Shown here: in pieces, positions 57,708 to 64,000 of the stretch
Position numbering within the stretch: position 1 is the first letter of the stretch
Layout of the letters: every line of letters begins with the position of its first letter
NCBI RefSeq assembly: GCF_004006665.1
Contig: NZ_QOCL01000012.1
Span: forward strand, 145,216 to 209,215
Length of the DNA: 64,000 nt
Direction of reading: 5' to 3'
Origin: Halobacteriovorax sp. HLS
Lineage (GTDB): Bacteria > Bdellovibrionota > Bacteriovoracia > Bacteriovoracales > Bacteriovoracaceae
The notes under the pieces: model-generated
What the model was told of the DNA's origin: nothing
The model's input: only the letters and a program-made list of their open reading frames with translations
Database searches by the model: none
Translations under genes and position numbers: made by a program

Positions 57708-59762
57708 ATGTATATCTTAAAGATTATCCTATTTGCTATTTCCCTTTTTATTACTTCTTGTAGTTCTGTTTCTAATCTACGGGTACCTGCTAATAATGCT
57801 CAGATTGCTGCAAACCTTTCCAGACAAGCATGGGAAAACCTCTCTATTGATAGAAAGAGCGAAGTAGAGATTGTAAAACTTAATGCAGCGAAGTTCTTAC
57901 TTCATGCTAGTTATAAAAGTGATGATGAAAAAGTCGCTATCTTTAACACTGCTAGAGAGTACGTAAAGTCTGAGTCTACAAAATTAAGTGAAAATATCAA
58001 AACTGAGGCCCTTGGGGGAAGTTCTTTTTATGAGTTCTCGCATCCTCCAAGTTGGACGCTACAAAGTGAAGTAAATTATATGATCAAGCAAGTTGAGTCT
58101 CAGGAGAGATTTTTCTCAACTGAGGTTATGGATGCATCTCTGTATGCGTTTTCTCAAGTTAATTTAGATACTATAAACTTTGGTGGTGACTTTGGTGTAC
58201 CTGTAGACGAAGAAGCAAGAGAGTTTTTAAAATCTTTGCAACACGCAAACTCAGATAGAGAAACAACTCTTCTTGTTATGAGTAAGTTTGAAGAAAAGTT
58301 AGATACCTATCTAAGAAAAATTCAAAATGTTGGAACCGAGCTCGCTGAGTCTGGACAATTGGCCTTTGATGACCCAGAAGCAAAGAAGTTTCTCACCAAG
58401 TTCTTAGATTACTATTATTCTAATGTAGGAATGGACACAATTAAAAATATCTTCAACGACACGATGATGTTTAAAAGAGAGCCAACACGTTTGGAAATGA
58501 TTGGTGTTATGTTTATGAACTCAGGTCCTGGACTGGGGAAGACATTACAACAACTGGGAAAAGATCCCGCCATTGGAGGAGCACTCTCGGAAGTGATTGA
58601 GGTTCTAGAAGACGCAGGTAAGGAAGTTCCTCATTACCTAATTGAAGAGCTAGTTAAAAAAGATAAAGGTGGCTATGTCATTAAAGACATTTCAAAAAAT
58701 GCCCTTGGTACTGGAACAATGGCCCAAGTTAATAAAGCGACAATGGTTAATGGTTCTAGAGAAAAAACCATCGCTCTTAGATTCTTAAAACCTGAGATTG
58801 AACAAAGTGCACAGAATGATATAAAAGTACTTAGAAGCTTTGTTGAAGAGATGGGTAGAACAGGAGAGTTAGACTCTGGATTTATGCCAACGGCCAGAAA
58901 ATTAGTTGATAGTATTGGAGAGTTTTTGAACTCAGAGTTAGATATTCCTGAAGCAATTAAAAAGCAGCAATTAGCTAAGAAAGTCTACTCACGTTCTAAT
59001 AAAGTAATGATTGATGGAACTAGTTATGACTTTAAAATAAATGTACCAGCTGTTTATCCTCCTAAGAGAGGAAAGAAGACGAAGTTGCATCTGCAAGAAT
59101 TTGTAACCTTTGGTAAGAAGTATTCTGAAATTGAAGATCTTGGTAAGAAGAAGGCCGTTGCTAGAGGAATCATTTCAGCATGGTTTGAAGAAGCATTGCT
59201 AGATTCGGGATTTATTCATTCAGACCTTCATCAAGGAAACTTTACTGTTCATTTAAAAAGAGGAAATAAAGTTGAAGTCACTCTCTTTGATTTTGGAATG
59301 AGTGAGACCCTTGATTTAAATACGAGAAGATCATTTGTTTTTATCGGGGCCGGAGCAGAGCTTAAGAATCCTAAGCTCATTGCAAGAGGTTTATTAGCTA
59401 TTGATGGTAATGAGAATATAAGAGCAAAGCATAAGGCCCTCACTCAGGTTATTAAGGCCCGTATAGATGACTTTGAAGAACCTTCGGAGTGGATTCTTTG
59501 GGCATTAAAAGAAGGACATCTGGTAAGTGATAAATTAGGTACACTTGCAAGAGGTGGAACGATGGTGGAGCAATTAGCTGACCTAACTGGTGATGCTGAA
59601 TTTGCTGATAATGTCATAGAAGATTTAATGATTAATAAAGTAAAATCTGAGTATTTTAGATCTGGATATAGCTTTCCACTAACAAGAAAAGAAGTTCTAT
59701 CAATAGCTTCTAATTATGCAAGTTTCTCTTGTCGTAATGGAATTAGAAGCTTCTTTGATTAG
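57708..59762 (+). CDS. lipoprotein carrying an ABC1/UbiB-type atypical kinase domain
   Basis: The 684-residue precursor starts with a lipobox signal (ILFAISLFITSCSS, Cys18). A helical region of about 260 residues follows, then an ABC1/UbiB-like kinase domain (about 290-600). ALGTGTMAQVNKAT replaces the usual alanine-rich loop A-S-I-G-Q-V-H-A, and IALRFLKPEIE is the VK strand, with Arg where the family has the ATP-contacting Lys. SGFIHSDLHQGNFTV holds catalytic Asp and Asn, and LFDFGMS the metal-binding DFG. Known ABC1 proteins are cytosolic or matrix-side and support ubiquinone synthesis. A Sec lipoprotein signal would place this one outside the cytoplasm, where ATP is scarce. It may be a non-phosphorylating lipid-binding relative. 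It ends in a 4-bp overlap with the convergent glycerophosphodiesterase gene. Confidence 0.85.
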   Translation: MYILKIILFAISLFITSCSSVSNLRVPANNAQIAANLSRQAWENLSIDRKSEVEIVKLNAAKFLLHASYKSDDEKVAIFNTAREYVKSESTKLSENIKTEALGGSSFYEFSHPPSWTLQSEVNYMIKQVESQERFFSTEVMDASLYAFSQVNLDTINFGGDFGVPVDEEAREFLKSLQHANSDRETTLLVMSKFEEKLDTYLRKIQNVGTELAESGQLAFDDPEAKKFLTKFLDYYYSNVGMDTIKNIFNDTMMFKREPTRLEMIGVMFMNSGPGLGKTLQQLGKDPAIGGALSEVIEVLEDAGKEVPHYLIEELVKKDKGGYVIKDISKNALGTGTMAQVNKATMVNGSREKTIALRFLKPEIEQSAQNDIKVLRSFVEEMGRTGELDSGFMPTARKLVDSIGEFLNSELDIPEAIKKQQLAKKVYSRSNKVMIDGTSYDFKINVPAVYPPKRGKKTKLHLQEFVTFGKKYSEIEDLGKKKAVARGIISAWFEEALLDSGFIHSDLHQGNFTVHLKRGNKVEVTLFDFGMSETLDLNTRRSFVFIGAGAELKNPKLIARGLLAIDGNENIRAKHKALTQVIKARIDDFEEPSEWILWALKEGHLVSDKLGTLARGGTMVEQLADLTGDAEFADNVIEDLMINKVKSEYFRSGYSFPLTRKEVLSIASNYASFSCRNGIRSFFD

Positions 59763-60517
59763 TTCTTTAAACTTAAACAAGTATCAACTCTATTGGTGGT
59801 AATAAAGGCGATTCTTCTTTTAAGCATTTTCTTTAAGTCTTTCTTACTATCAACAGTCCAGACACCAACTTCCTTTCCAAAGAAATTAGGAATCCACGCC
59901 ATGAAACGAGTTTTATAGTAAATATCAATACCGTATTTAGAAAATGAAATTGGCAGCCATTTATAGACTCTCATGATTTTAATATCATTCCAAAATGCAC
60001 TTGTCTTTGATCTCTTATTGGCCTTCTTAAGGGCCTTAGATTTAAAAGAAATTAATCGTACAAGCTGTGGCTTTTGAGAATTAAACTCCTCAATAAGATC
60101 AAGGGTTCTATCATTTGGAACATCTTTAAATTCAATGAATGAGTAGAGGTCTTTATCTTCTAGGTACTCAAGGGTATCGGCCAGTCTTGGAATTTCTCCA
60201 TTTCCGATTAATTGACAATTATTTTGAATTTCTTGGTATTCAAGCTCTGCGATTGGGCTAAGCAGGGGACAGTTCATACCTTGCTTTGATTCTGCTGTGC
60301 GCTCTAACGTTTCGTCGTGCATTAAAATCGCAACACCATCTTTTGTGTGTTGTATATCGAACTCAACTCCTTCGGCCCCCATCTCAACTGCAGCAGCAAT
60401 AGATAGAGAAGAATTTTCTGGAAATTCTGCACTAAATCCTCTGTGAGCAATACACTTAGGTTTAGCATATAAAGATATGGAAAATGATGATAGAATCAAG
60501 ATCAATAGAAATTTCAT
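59759..60517 (-). CDS. exported glycerophosphodiester phosphodiesterase
   Basis: From the ATG at 60517 (GGAG upstream) the product has 252 residues with a signal peptide (MKFLLILILSSFSISLYA). The GDPD barrel marks are complete: CIAHRGFSAEFPENS (HRG, Glu), GVEFDIQHTKDGVAILMHDE (metal Glu, Asp and the second His) and the late FIEFKD and VWTVDSKK. It hydrolyses glycerophosphodiesters to glycerol-3-P and an alcohol, useful for scavenging prey phospholipid debris in the periplasm. A longer in-frame extension to 60640 has no ribosome site and would bury the signal. Confidence 0.92.
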   Translation of the reverse strand: MKFLLILILSSFSISLYAKPKCIAHRGFSAEFPENSSLSIAAAVEMGAEGVEFDIQHTKDGVAILMHDETLERTAESKQGMNCPLLSPIAELEYQEIQNNCQLIGNGEIPRLADTLEYLEDKDLYSFIEFKDVPNDRTLDLIEEFNSQKPQLVRLISFKSKALKKANKRSKTSAFWNDIKIMRVYKWLPISFSKYGIDIYYKTRFMAWIPNFFGKEVGVWTVDSKKDLKKMLKRRIAFITTNRVDTCLSLKN

Positions 60518-60589
60518 GAATGTCTCCTTAGACGACATATCGGTGTGTTCATGTAAAATTTGTTGACTAAATTTGGCCGGAGGAAATAT

Positions 60590-61831
60590 ATGCCAGTAGG
60601 TTTTGGTGCCTATAGAGTCTCGACTCAGTCTAAAGCTCACTATGACGCTCTCTTACATGCTATTAATGAAGGATGTCCTTTAGTTGATACTTCTAGTAAT
60701 TATACTAACGGAGAAAGTGAGAAATTAATAGGAAAGGTTTTAAAAGAAGCTAAATTTTGTCCAATTCTGGTCTCTAAAGTGGGCTATATTCAAGGCGAGA
60801 ACCTCAATATCATTGAGCAACTCAACCAAGTGGGCCAAGCAACTGAAGATCTCGTTAAAATTAATGAAAATCTTTGGCATTCTATTCATCCTGACTTTAT
60901 ACGCAATCAAATCTCCCTAAGCCTTGAGAGGCTTGATGTAGAGAAGATAGATATCTACTTGCTACATAATCCTGAGTATTACTTCTACGAAGAGGGAGCA
61001 ACTCAAGAAGAGTATTATCGAAGAATTGAGTTGGCCTTTCGCGAATTAGAGACCCTTGTAGAAGAAGGTCATATCGGAAGCTATGGCATTAGTTCCAATA
61101 ACTTTATCTTAAATCCAAGTGATCCTAAGATTACTCATATTGATAAGGTTTATGAGGCAGCAACCAATATAAAAAGTGAACACAACTTTAAGTATATTCA
61201 ATTTCCCTTCAATATGATTGAAATTGATGCTCTAGAAAATTGGTATGATGGATTAAGCTTGCTTAATAAGGCTGATGGTTTAGGGCTTAAGGTTATGACC
61301 AATAGACCTCTTAATGCTTTTAAAGATGATCAACTCATTCGCCTTGCTAGTTATGGTGAGACTCATACAAGCTATAGTGCCGAAGAAGGGCAGAAGGCCT
61401 TTGTCACAGCAATGATGATTTTAGATAAGAAATTAAAAGAGCAAGAGCCTGATGAAACCATTTACGATCTTCCTCTAATTAAGCAATTCAACGACATGTG
61501 GGATTCTATGAGAACCCCTGATGCGGTAGAGCAGGTTTACTTTGCGCACTTTTTTCCGATGGTTGCCCGTATTTGGGGAGCTGATTTAACCGCACAGGAG
61601 AGCACGCCTTTTTATAATCTCTTTGATATTTCCATGAGTATCTCTAGAAAGAATATGAGTGATGTTGCTAAAGACTTTGAAACTCAGGCCATTAGTGCAG
61701 GACTTATTGCAGAGGGTGCAGATCCAATTCAAGTAAAATTGATAGATAAGTATCTAAGCTATCCTATTGAATATGTCTTAGTTGGAATGAAAGAAAAGGT
61801 TTATGTAGATCAGATGAAGCGCTTTTTTTAG
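60590..61831 (+). CDS. aldo/keto reductase family protein
   Basis: This is 413 residues from the ATG at 60590, which has GGAGG seven bases upstream. The AKR tetrad is visible: Asp in LVDTSSNYTNGES, Tyr in SNYT, Lys in ILVSKVGYIQ and His in YLLHNPEYY, followed by SYGISSNNF and VMTNRPLNAF. The usual barrel is about 320 residues. Here an extra 90 or so residues at the end (from about residue 310, ARIWGADLTAQEST onward) form a helical extension that I do not recognise. The substrate is unknown. It diverges from the glycerophosphodiesterase gene, with 72 bp between starts. Confidence 0.87.
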   Translation: MPVGFGAYRVSTQSKAHYDALLHAINEGCPLVDTSSNYTNGESEKLIGKVLKEAKFCPILVSKVGYIQGENLNIIEQLNQVGQATEDLVKINENLWHSIHPDFIRNQISLSLERLDVEKIDIYLLHNPEYYFYEEGATQEEYYRRIELAFRELETLVEEGHIGSYGISSNNFILNPSDPKITHIDKVYEAATNIKSEHNFKYIQFPFNMIEIDALENWYDGLSLLNKADGLGLKVMTNRPLNAFKDDQLIRLASYGETHTSYSAEEGQKAFVTAMMILDKKLKEQEPDETIYDLPLIKQFNDMWDSMRTPDAVEQVYFAHFFPMVARIWGADLTAQESTPFYNLFDISMSISRKNMSDVAKDFETQAISAGLIAEGADPIQVKLIDKYLSYPIEYVLVGMKEKVYVDQMKRFF

Positions 61832-61858
61832 AGCGCTTCATTAGGAATTCTCCATTTC

Positions 61859-62417
61859 TAATTTTAGCTTTGTTATTTAAGATTTCTTGAAAGATAAGAA
61901 CTTATACTCTTAATTTCTTTTCTGTATTTTATCTTCTCAATATTCTACTTTAAAGAATTCAATAAAATCATTTTGATTACATCCAGATACAACCTATAAT
62001 TAGTTAAGCACTTTTAAATCTAATAATTATTTTCGTCATTACTGGGAAATATATAATGAATCTTAAAATTAACTTTATCCTTTTGCTTCTATGTTTTGGT
62101 GCAAAGTGTTTGGCTTCATTCGCGCCATTTGCTGACTTCGATATTGACCCGAGACAATATAGTTTAGTTTTCAATTACTATGATGACCGTGATAACGAAG
62201 TAGATAAAAAACTTAGAAAGAACTACAAATTTAAATTTCCTCTTGTTGAGTTCTATGCAAATAAGGCACTTAGTGGATCTGTGATTGGAAAACTAAATAA
62301 AGAAGGGCTCTTCATCGGAGGAAAGAAAGTTTGCTACACTAAGAATATATTGAATGATAGTTACAATATTTTGATCGAGGATGTTGTACCTCCCTCATAC
62401 TCTGGAGATACGATAAC
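61859..62417 (+). repeat. tandem duplication, upstream copy (promoter region and 5' part of the 62056 gene)
   Basis: From TAATTTTAGCTT at 61859 the sequence matches that from 63443 onward at an offset of about 1583-1584 bp, with few differences. The roughly 195-bp non-coding part is more conserved than the following coding part. The comparison is limited by the window end, and homology may extend further. The conserved non-coding stretch presumably contains the shared promoter. Confidence 0.88.
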
Positions 62418-63135
62418 TGCGGGAGTTTACTCTCTTGATGGAGAAAGTTTCAAGGCGAAGAGATGCTCTTTTTTAGAATATTGGCAGGATGCTGATTTAG
62501 AACTTATGACAGCACTAGTTTTAGAGGATTACGATGAAAAAACTAAACTGGCTAAAATACGTCTTGGAGATGGAGTTGCCTATTTTTCTGCAAAGAATTT
62601 AAGCTTTCAGCATTTACATAGACCTCCATTGAGGGCGATGGATCACTATGGTGTTGATCCAGTAAAGCTTGCTAAGCATATTGAGTCTAAATTTGCTGAA
62701 TATTTAAAAAATCGTAGAGATCGTTTTAAACCTAAGGAAAGTGGTGAGACTTTTGAGCAACGATACGGACTAGAGGATTACTTTTCTCTATCTAATCTTG
62801 ACTGGATGGATAGATATGGCGCTAAGGAATATAAAGAGAGCTTAATTAAGAAATATGGAAAATTTCAGATTATAAAGCATTTTGACTTTGAGAATATGAA
62901 TATTTATGTAGGTAGATATAAGAATAAAACTAAAGGAAAGAAGGACATTATAGAAATAAATCTATGGAAAGAAGATATGAATGAACTTTTTATATTGAAG
63001 AATTTGGATAATGGCAATGTTAAGTACGATGAATTCTTCAAAGTAGGTTTTTCTGATAAGATAACAATTTTTAATGTTAATTCAAGGTTTATGATTCCTC
63101 GATTCGAATATGAAGGAACATGGGACGATTTTTAA
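62056..63135 (+). CDS. exported protein of unknown function, first of a tandem pair
   Basis: This 359-residue precursor has a signal peptide (MNLKINFILLLLCFGAKCLA) and an ATG preceded by GGGAAATATATA. The mature part begins FAPFADFDIDPRQYS and includes YKFKFPLVEFYANK, SGSVIGKLNKEGLFIGGKKV and a CYTKNIL segment. The repeated L-V-E-F-Y/G-S-x-I-G-K-L and AKIRLGDGVAYFSAKNL pieces could be SH3-like beta units, but this is weak. The C-terminal half is very basic and aromatic. The next gene is a diverged copy with the same upstream region. No named family is recognised. Confidence 0.8.
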   Translation: MNLKINFILLLLCFGAKCLASFAPFADFDIDPRQYSLVFNYYDDRDNEVDKKLRKNYKFKFPLVEFYANKALSGSVIGKLNKEGLFIGGKKVCYTKNILNDSYNILIEDVVPPSYSGDTITAGVYSLDGESFKAKRCSFLEYWQDADLELMTALVLEDYDEKTKLAKIRLGDGVAYFSAKNLSFQHLHRPPLRAMDHYGVDPVKLAKHIESKFAEYLKNRRDRFKPKESGETFEQRYGLEDYFSLSNLDWMDRYGAKEYKESLIKKYGKFQIIKHFDFENMNIYVGRYKNKTKGKKDIIEINLWKEDMNELFILKNLDNGNVKYDEFFKVGFSDKITIFNVNSRFMIPRFEYEGTWDDF

Positions 63136-63199
63136 TAACTATTTCTTGAATTTCGGCTAAATCTAAAGAGCTAACAAGCTTCATCTGAAATAATGGCCA

Positions 63200-63225
63200 G
63201 GCCCTATAAGAGGGCCCCACTTTTC
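63200..63225 (+). terminator. probable terminator after the 62056 gene
   Basis: GGCCCT (63200-63205) and AGGGCC (63211-63216) form a 6-bp G+C stem with a 5-nt loop, followed by CCACTTTTCTT. The stem is good, the T-run imperfect and displaced. Confidence 0.6.
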
Positions 63226-63331
63226 TTATCTAAGTAGTACTGATAATTTCCTGGGTAGTGGTTAACTCCACCTTTATCTACTTCAATAACTTTGTCCGTG
63301 AAATAATAAAAATAAATGCATGATTTTTTGA

Positions 63332-63445
63332 CTTAGCTCAAACCATTTAGCATTGTACTTTTTTCTTCGTGATGATCTTCAAAGAGTAGTAAATGCTTAT
63401 TCTAAAGGTAATCAGGAAATTAAAAAAGTACTCTCAGATTTATAA
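63332..63445 (+). pseudogene. possible C-terminal gene remnant
   Basis: Directly after an in-frame TGA, 37 codons read LSSNHLALYFFLRDDLQRVV then NAYSKGNQEIKKVLSDL before a TAA. The sequence has protein-like composition (amphipathic helix, charged end) but no start codon with an SD. The stop coincides with the left edge of the duplicated segment at 63443. It looks like the 3' stump of a gene truncated by the duplication or by an earlier deletion. It could also be chance. Confidence 0.35.
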
Positions 63446-64000
63446 TTTTAGCTTAGTTATTTAAGATTTCTTGAAAGATAAGAACTTATACTCTTAATTT
63501 CTTATCTGTATTTATCTTCTCTACATTCTACTTAAAAGAATTCAATAAAATCATTTTGATTACATCCAGATACAACCTATAATTAGCTAAGTACTTTTAA
63601 ATCTAATAATTATATTCGTCATTACTGGGAAATATATAATGAATCTTAAAATTAACTTTATCCTTTTAGTTCTAAGTTTTAGCACAAAGTGTTTCGCTTC
63701 ATCAGACCCATTCGCTGACTTCAATATCGATCCAAGAAAGTATAGCTTAATTTTGGACTATCATGACGATAGAGATGCTGAAGATGAAAAAGTTCTGAAA
63801 GAGAACTACAAATTCAAATTTCCTTTGATTGAGTTTTACAAGAATAAAGAACTTAATGGATCACCAATCGGAAAACTAAATAAAGAGGGTCTTTACATTG
63901 AAGGCAAGAAGGTTTGTTACACAAAAAATATTCTTGCTGATAATTATAATATTTTGCTTGAGGATGTCGTCCTTCCTGGTTATCTCGGAGATGGAGATGT
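63443..64000 (+). repeat. tandem duplication, downstream copy (runs off the window end)
   Basis: This is the second copy of the segment starting at 61859. The part before the ATG (63443-63638) differs from the first copy by only a handful of substitutions and short indels. The coding part has diverged more, as expected if the promoter region is under stronger constraint or was recently converted. Confidence 0.88.
63639..64000 (+). CDS. exported protein, second of the tandem pair (3' end outside the window)
   Basis: The open frame from the ATG at 63639 to the window end gives about 120 residues with the same signal peptide plan (MNLKINFILLVLSFSTKCFA). The body is clearly homologous to the 62056 protein: DPFADFNIDPRKYSLI, YKFKFPLIEFYKNK, GSPIGKLNKEGLYIEGKKVC and YTKNIL. 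Differences cluster in the acidic loop DDRDAEDEKVLKEN. It is probably a full gene continuing past the window. Function is unknown. Confidence 0.85.
   Translation, partial: MNLKINFILLVLSFSTKCFASSDPFADFNIDPRKYSLILDYHDDRDAEDEKVLKENYKFKFPLIEFYKNKELNGSPIGKLNKEGLYIEGKKVCYTKNILADNYNILLEDVVLPGYLGDGD

Larger units (their letters stand above)
63136..63638. other. 503-bp gap: hairpin, gene remnant and duplicated upstream region
   Basis: A terminator-like hairpin is at 63200-63225, a short coding remnant at 63332-63445, and the duplicated promoter region of the second paralog at 63443-63638. The stretch 63226-63331 shows nothing I can name. Confidence 0.7.

Noticed and set aside
1..64000. Search for tRNA, rRNA, CRISPR arrays, insertion sequences and phage genes
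   Set aside because: No T-loop GTTCGA-like cloverleaf, no spaced direct repeats of CRISPR type and no transposase, integrase or structural phage protein was seen.

Overview
The window is AT-rich (about one third G+C by eye), densely packed and chromosomal in character. Its content points to a Gram-negative predator of the Bdellovibrionota, most like Bacteriovoracales (Bacteriovorax/Halobacteriovorax/Peredibacter). The reasons are the many Sec-exported and lipoprotein genes, a Bd3460/Bd3459-like pair (periplasmic ankyrin protein beside a family S13 DD-peptidase), several exported proteases and wall-enzyme-like proteins, a mitochondrial-type EF-G, a bacterial copy of the eukaryotic-type AdoMet decarboxylase, and bacterial-enhancer-like and PilZ regulators. 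The taxonomic call is an inference from gene content. I saw no tRNA, rRNA, CRISPR array, insertion sequence or prophage.

Layout. 1-4.7 kb: EVE-domain gene (cut by the window edge), speE and a class 2 speD on the minus strand, then a PilZ-GAF-AAA+-Fis regulator with broken ATPase motifs, and yjbQ. 4.7-10.7 kb: a housekeeping operon cdaA-cdaR-glmM-pdxJ-nnr-tsaE (c-di-AMP, cell-wall precursor, vitamin B6, NAD(P)HX repair, tRNA t6A). 10.9-13.3 kb: Rrf2/IscR-like regulator lacking the cluster cysteines, iscS, and HU. 13.3-30.3 kb: an accessory stretch rich in exported proteins. It holds two paralogous lysozyme-fold candidates, the ankyrin/S13 pair, a subtilase, a large TIG-domain lipoprotein, three exact-consensus sigma-54 promoters within 3.1 kb and a likely structured ncRNA.

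30.5-35.9 kb: a compact five-gene minus-strand operon. It encodes an exported protein with repeated (A)IAWA motifs, a radical SAM enzyme with a C-terminal cysteine cluster, a GNAT acetyltransferase, an OppA-like binding lipoprotein, and a membrane histidine kinase with a fused receiver. I propose it as an undescribed peptide-modification and sensing system; this is the best candidate for something new here. 36-39.8 kb: DUF445 protein and EF-G. 40-48 kb: a large exported protein, then a membrane LuxR-type regulator divergent from a type III polyketide synthase-MMPL exporter-flavin oxidoreductase-YceI operon, with two identical 15-bp repeats in the shared promoter region.

48-57.6 kb: trypsin-like protease, LysR regulator, CCA-type nucleotidyltransferase, GNAT, a winged-helix protein, a REC/PilZ-like protein, DUF3050 and YqaA/DedA-like proteins, and an exported protein. 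57.7-64 kb: an ABC1/UbiB-fold kinase carried on a lipoprotein signal, a glycerophosphodiesterase, an aldo/keto reductase, and a tandem duplication of an exported protein plus its promoter region, whose second copy runs off the end.
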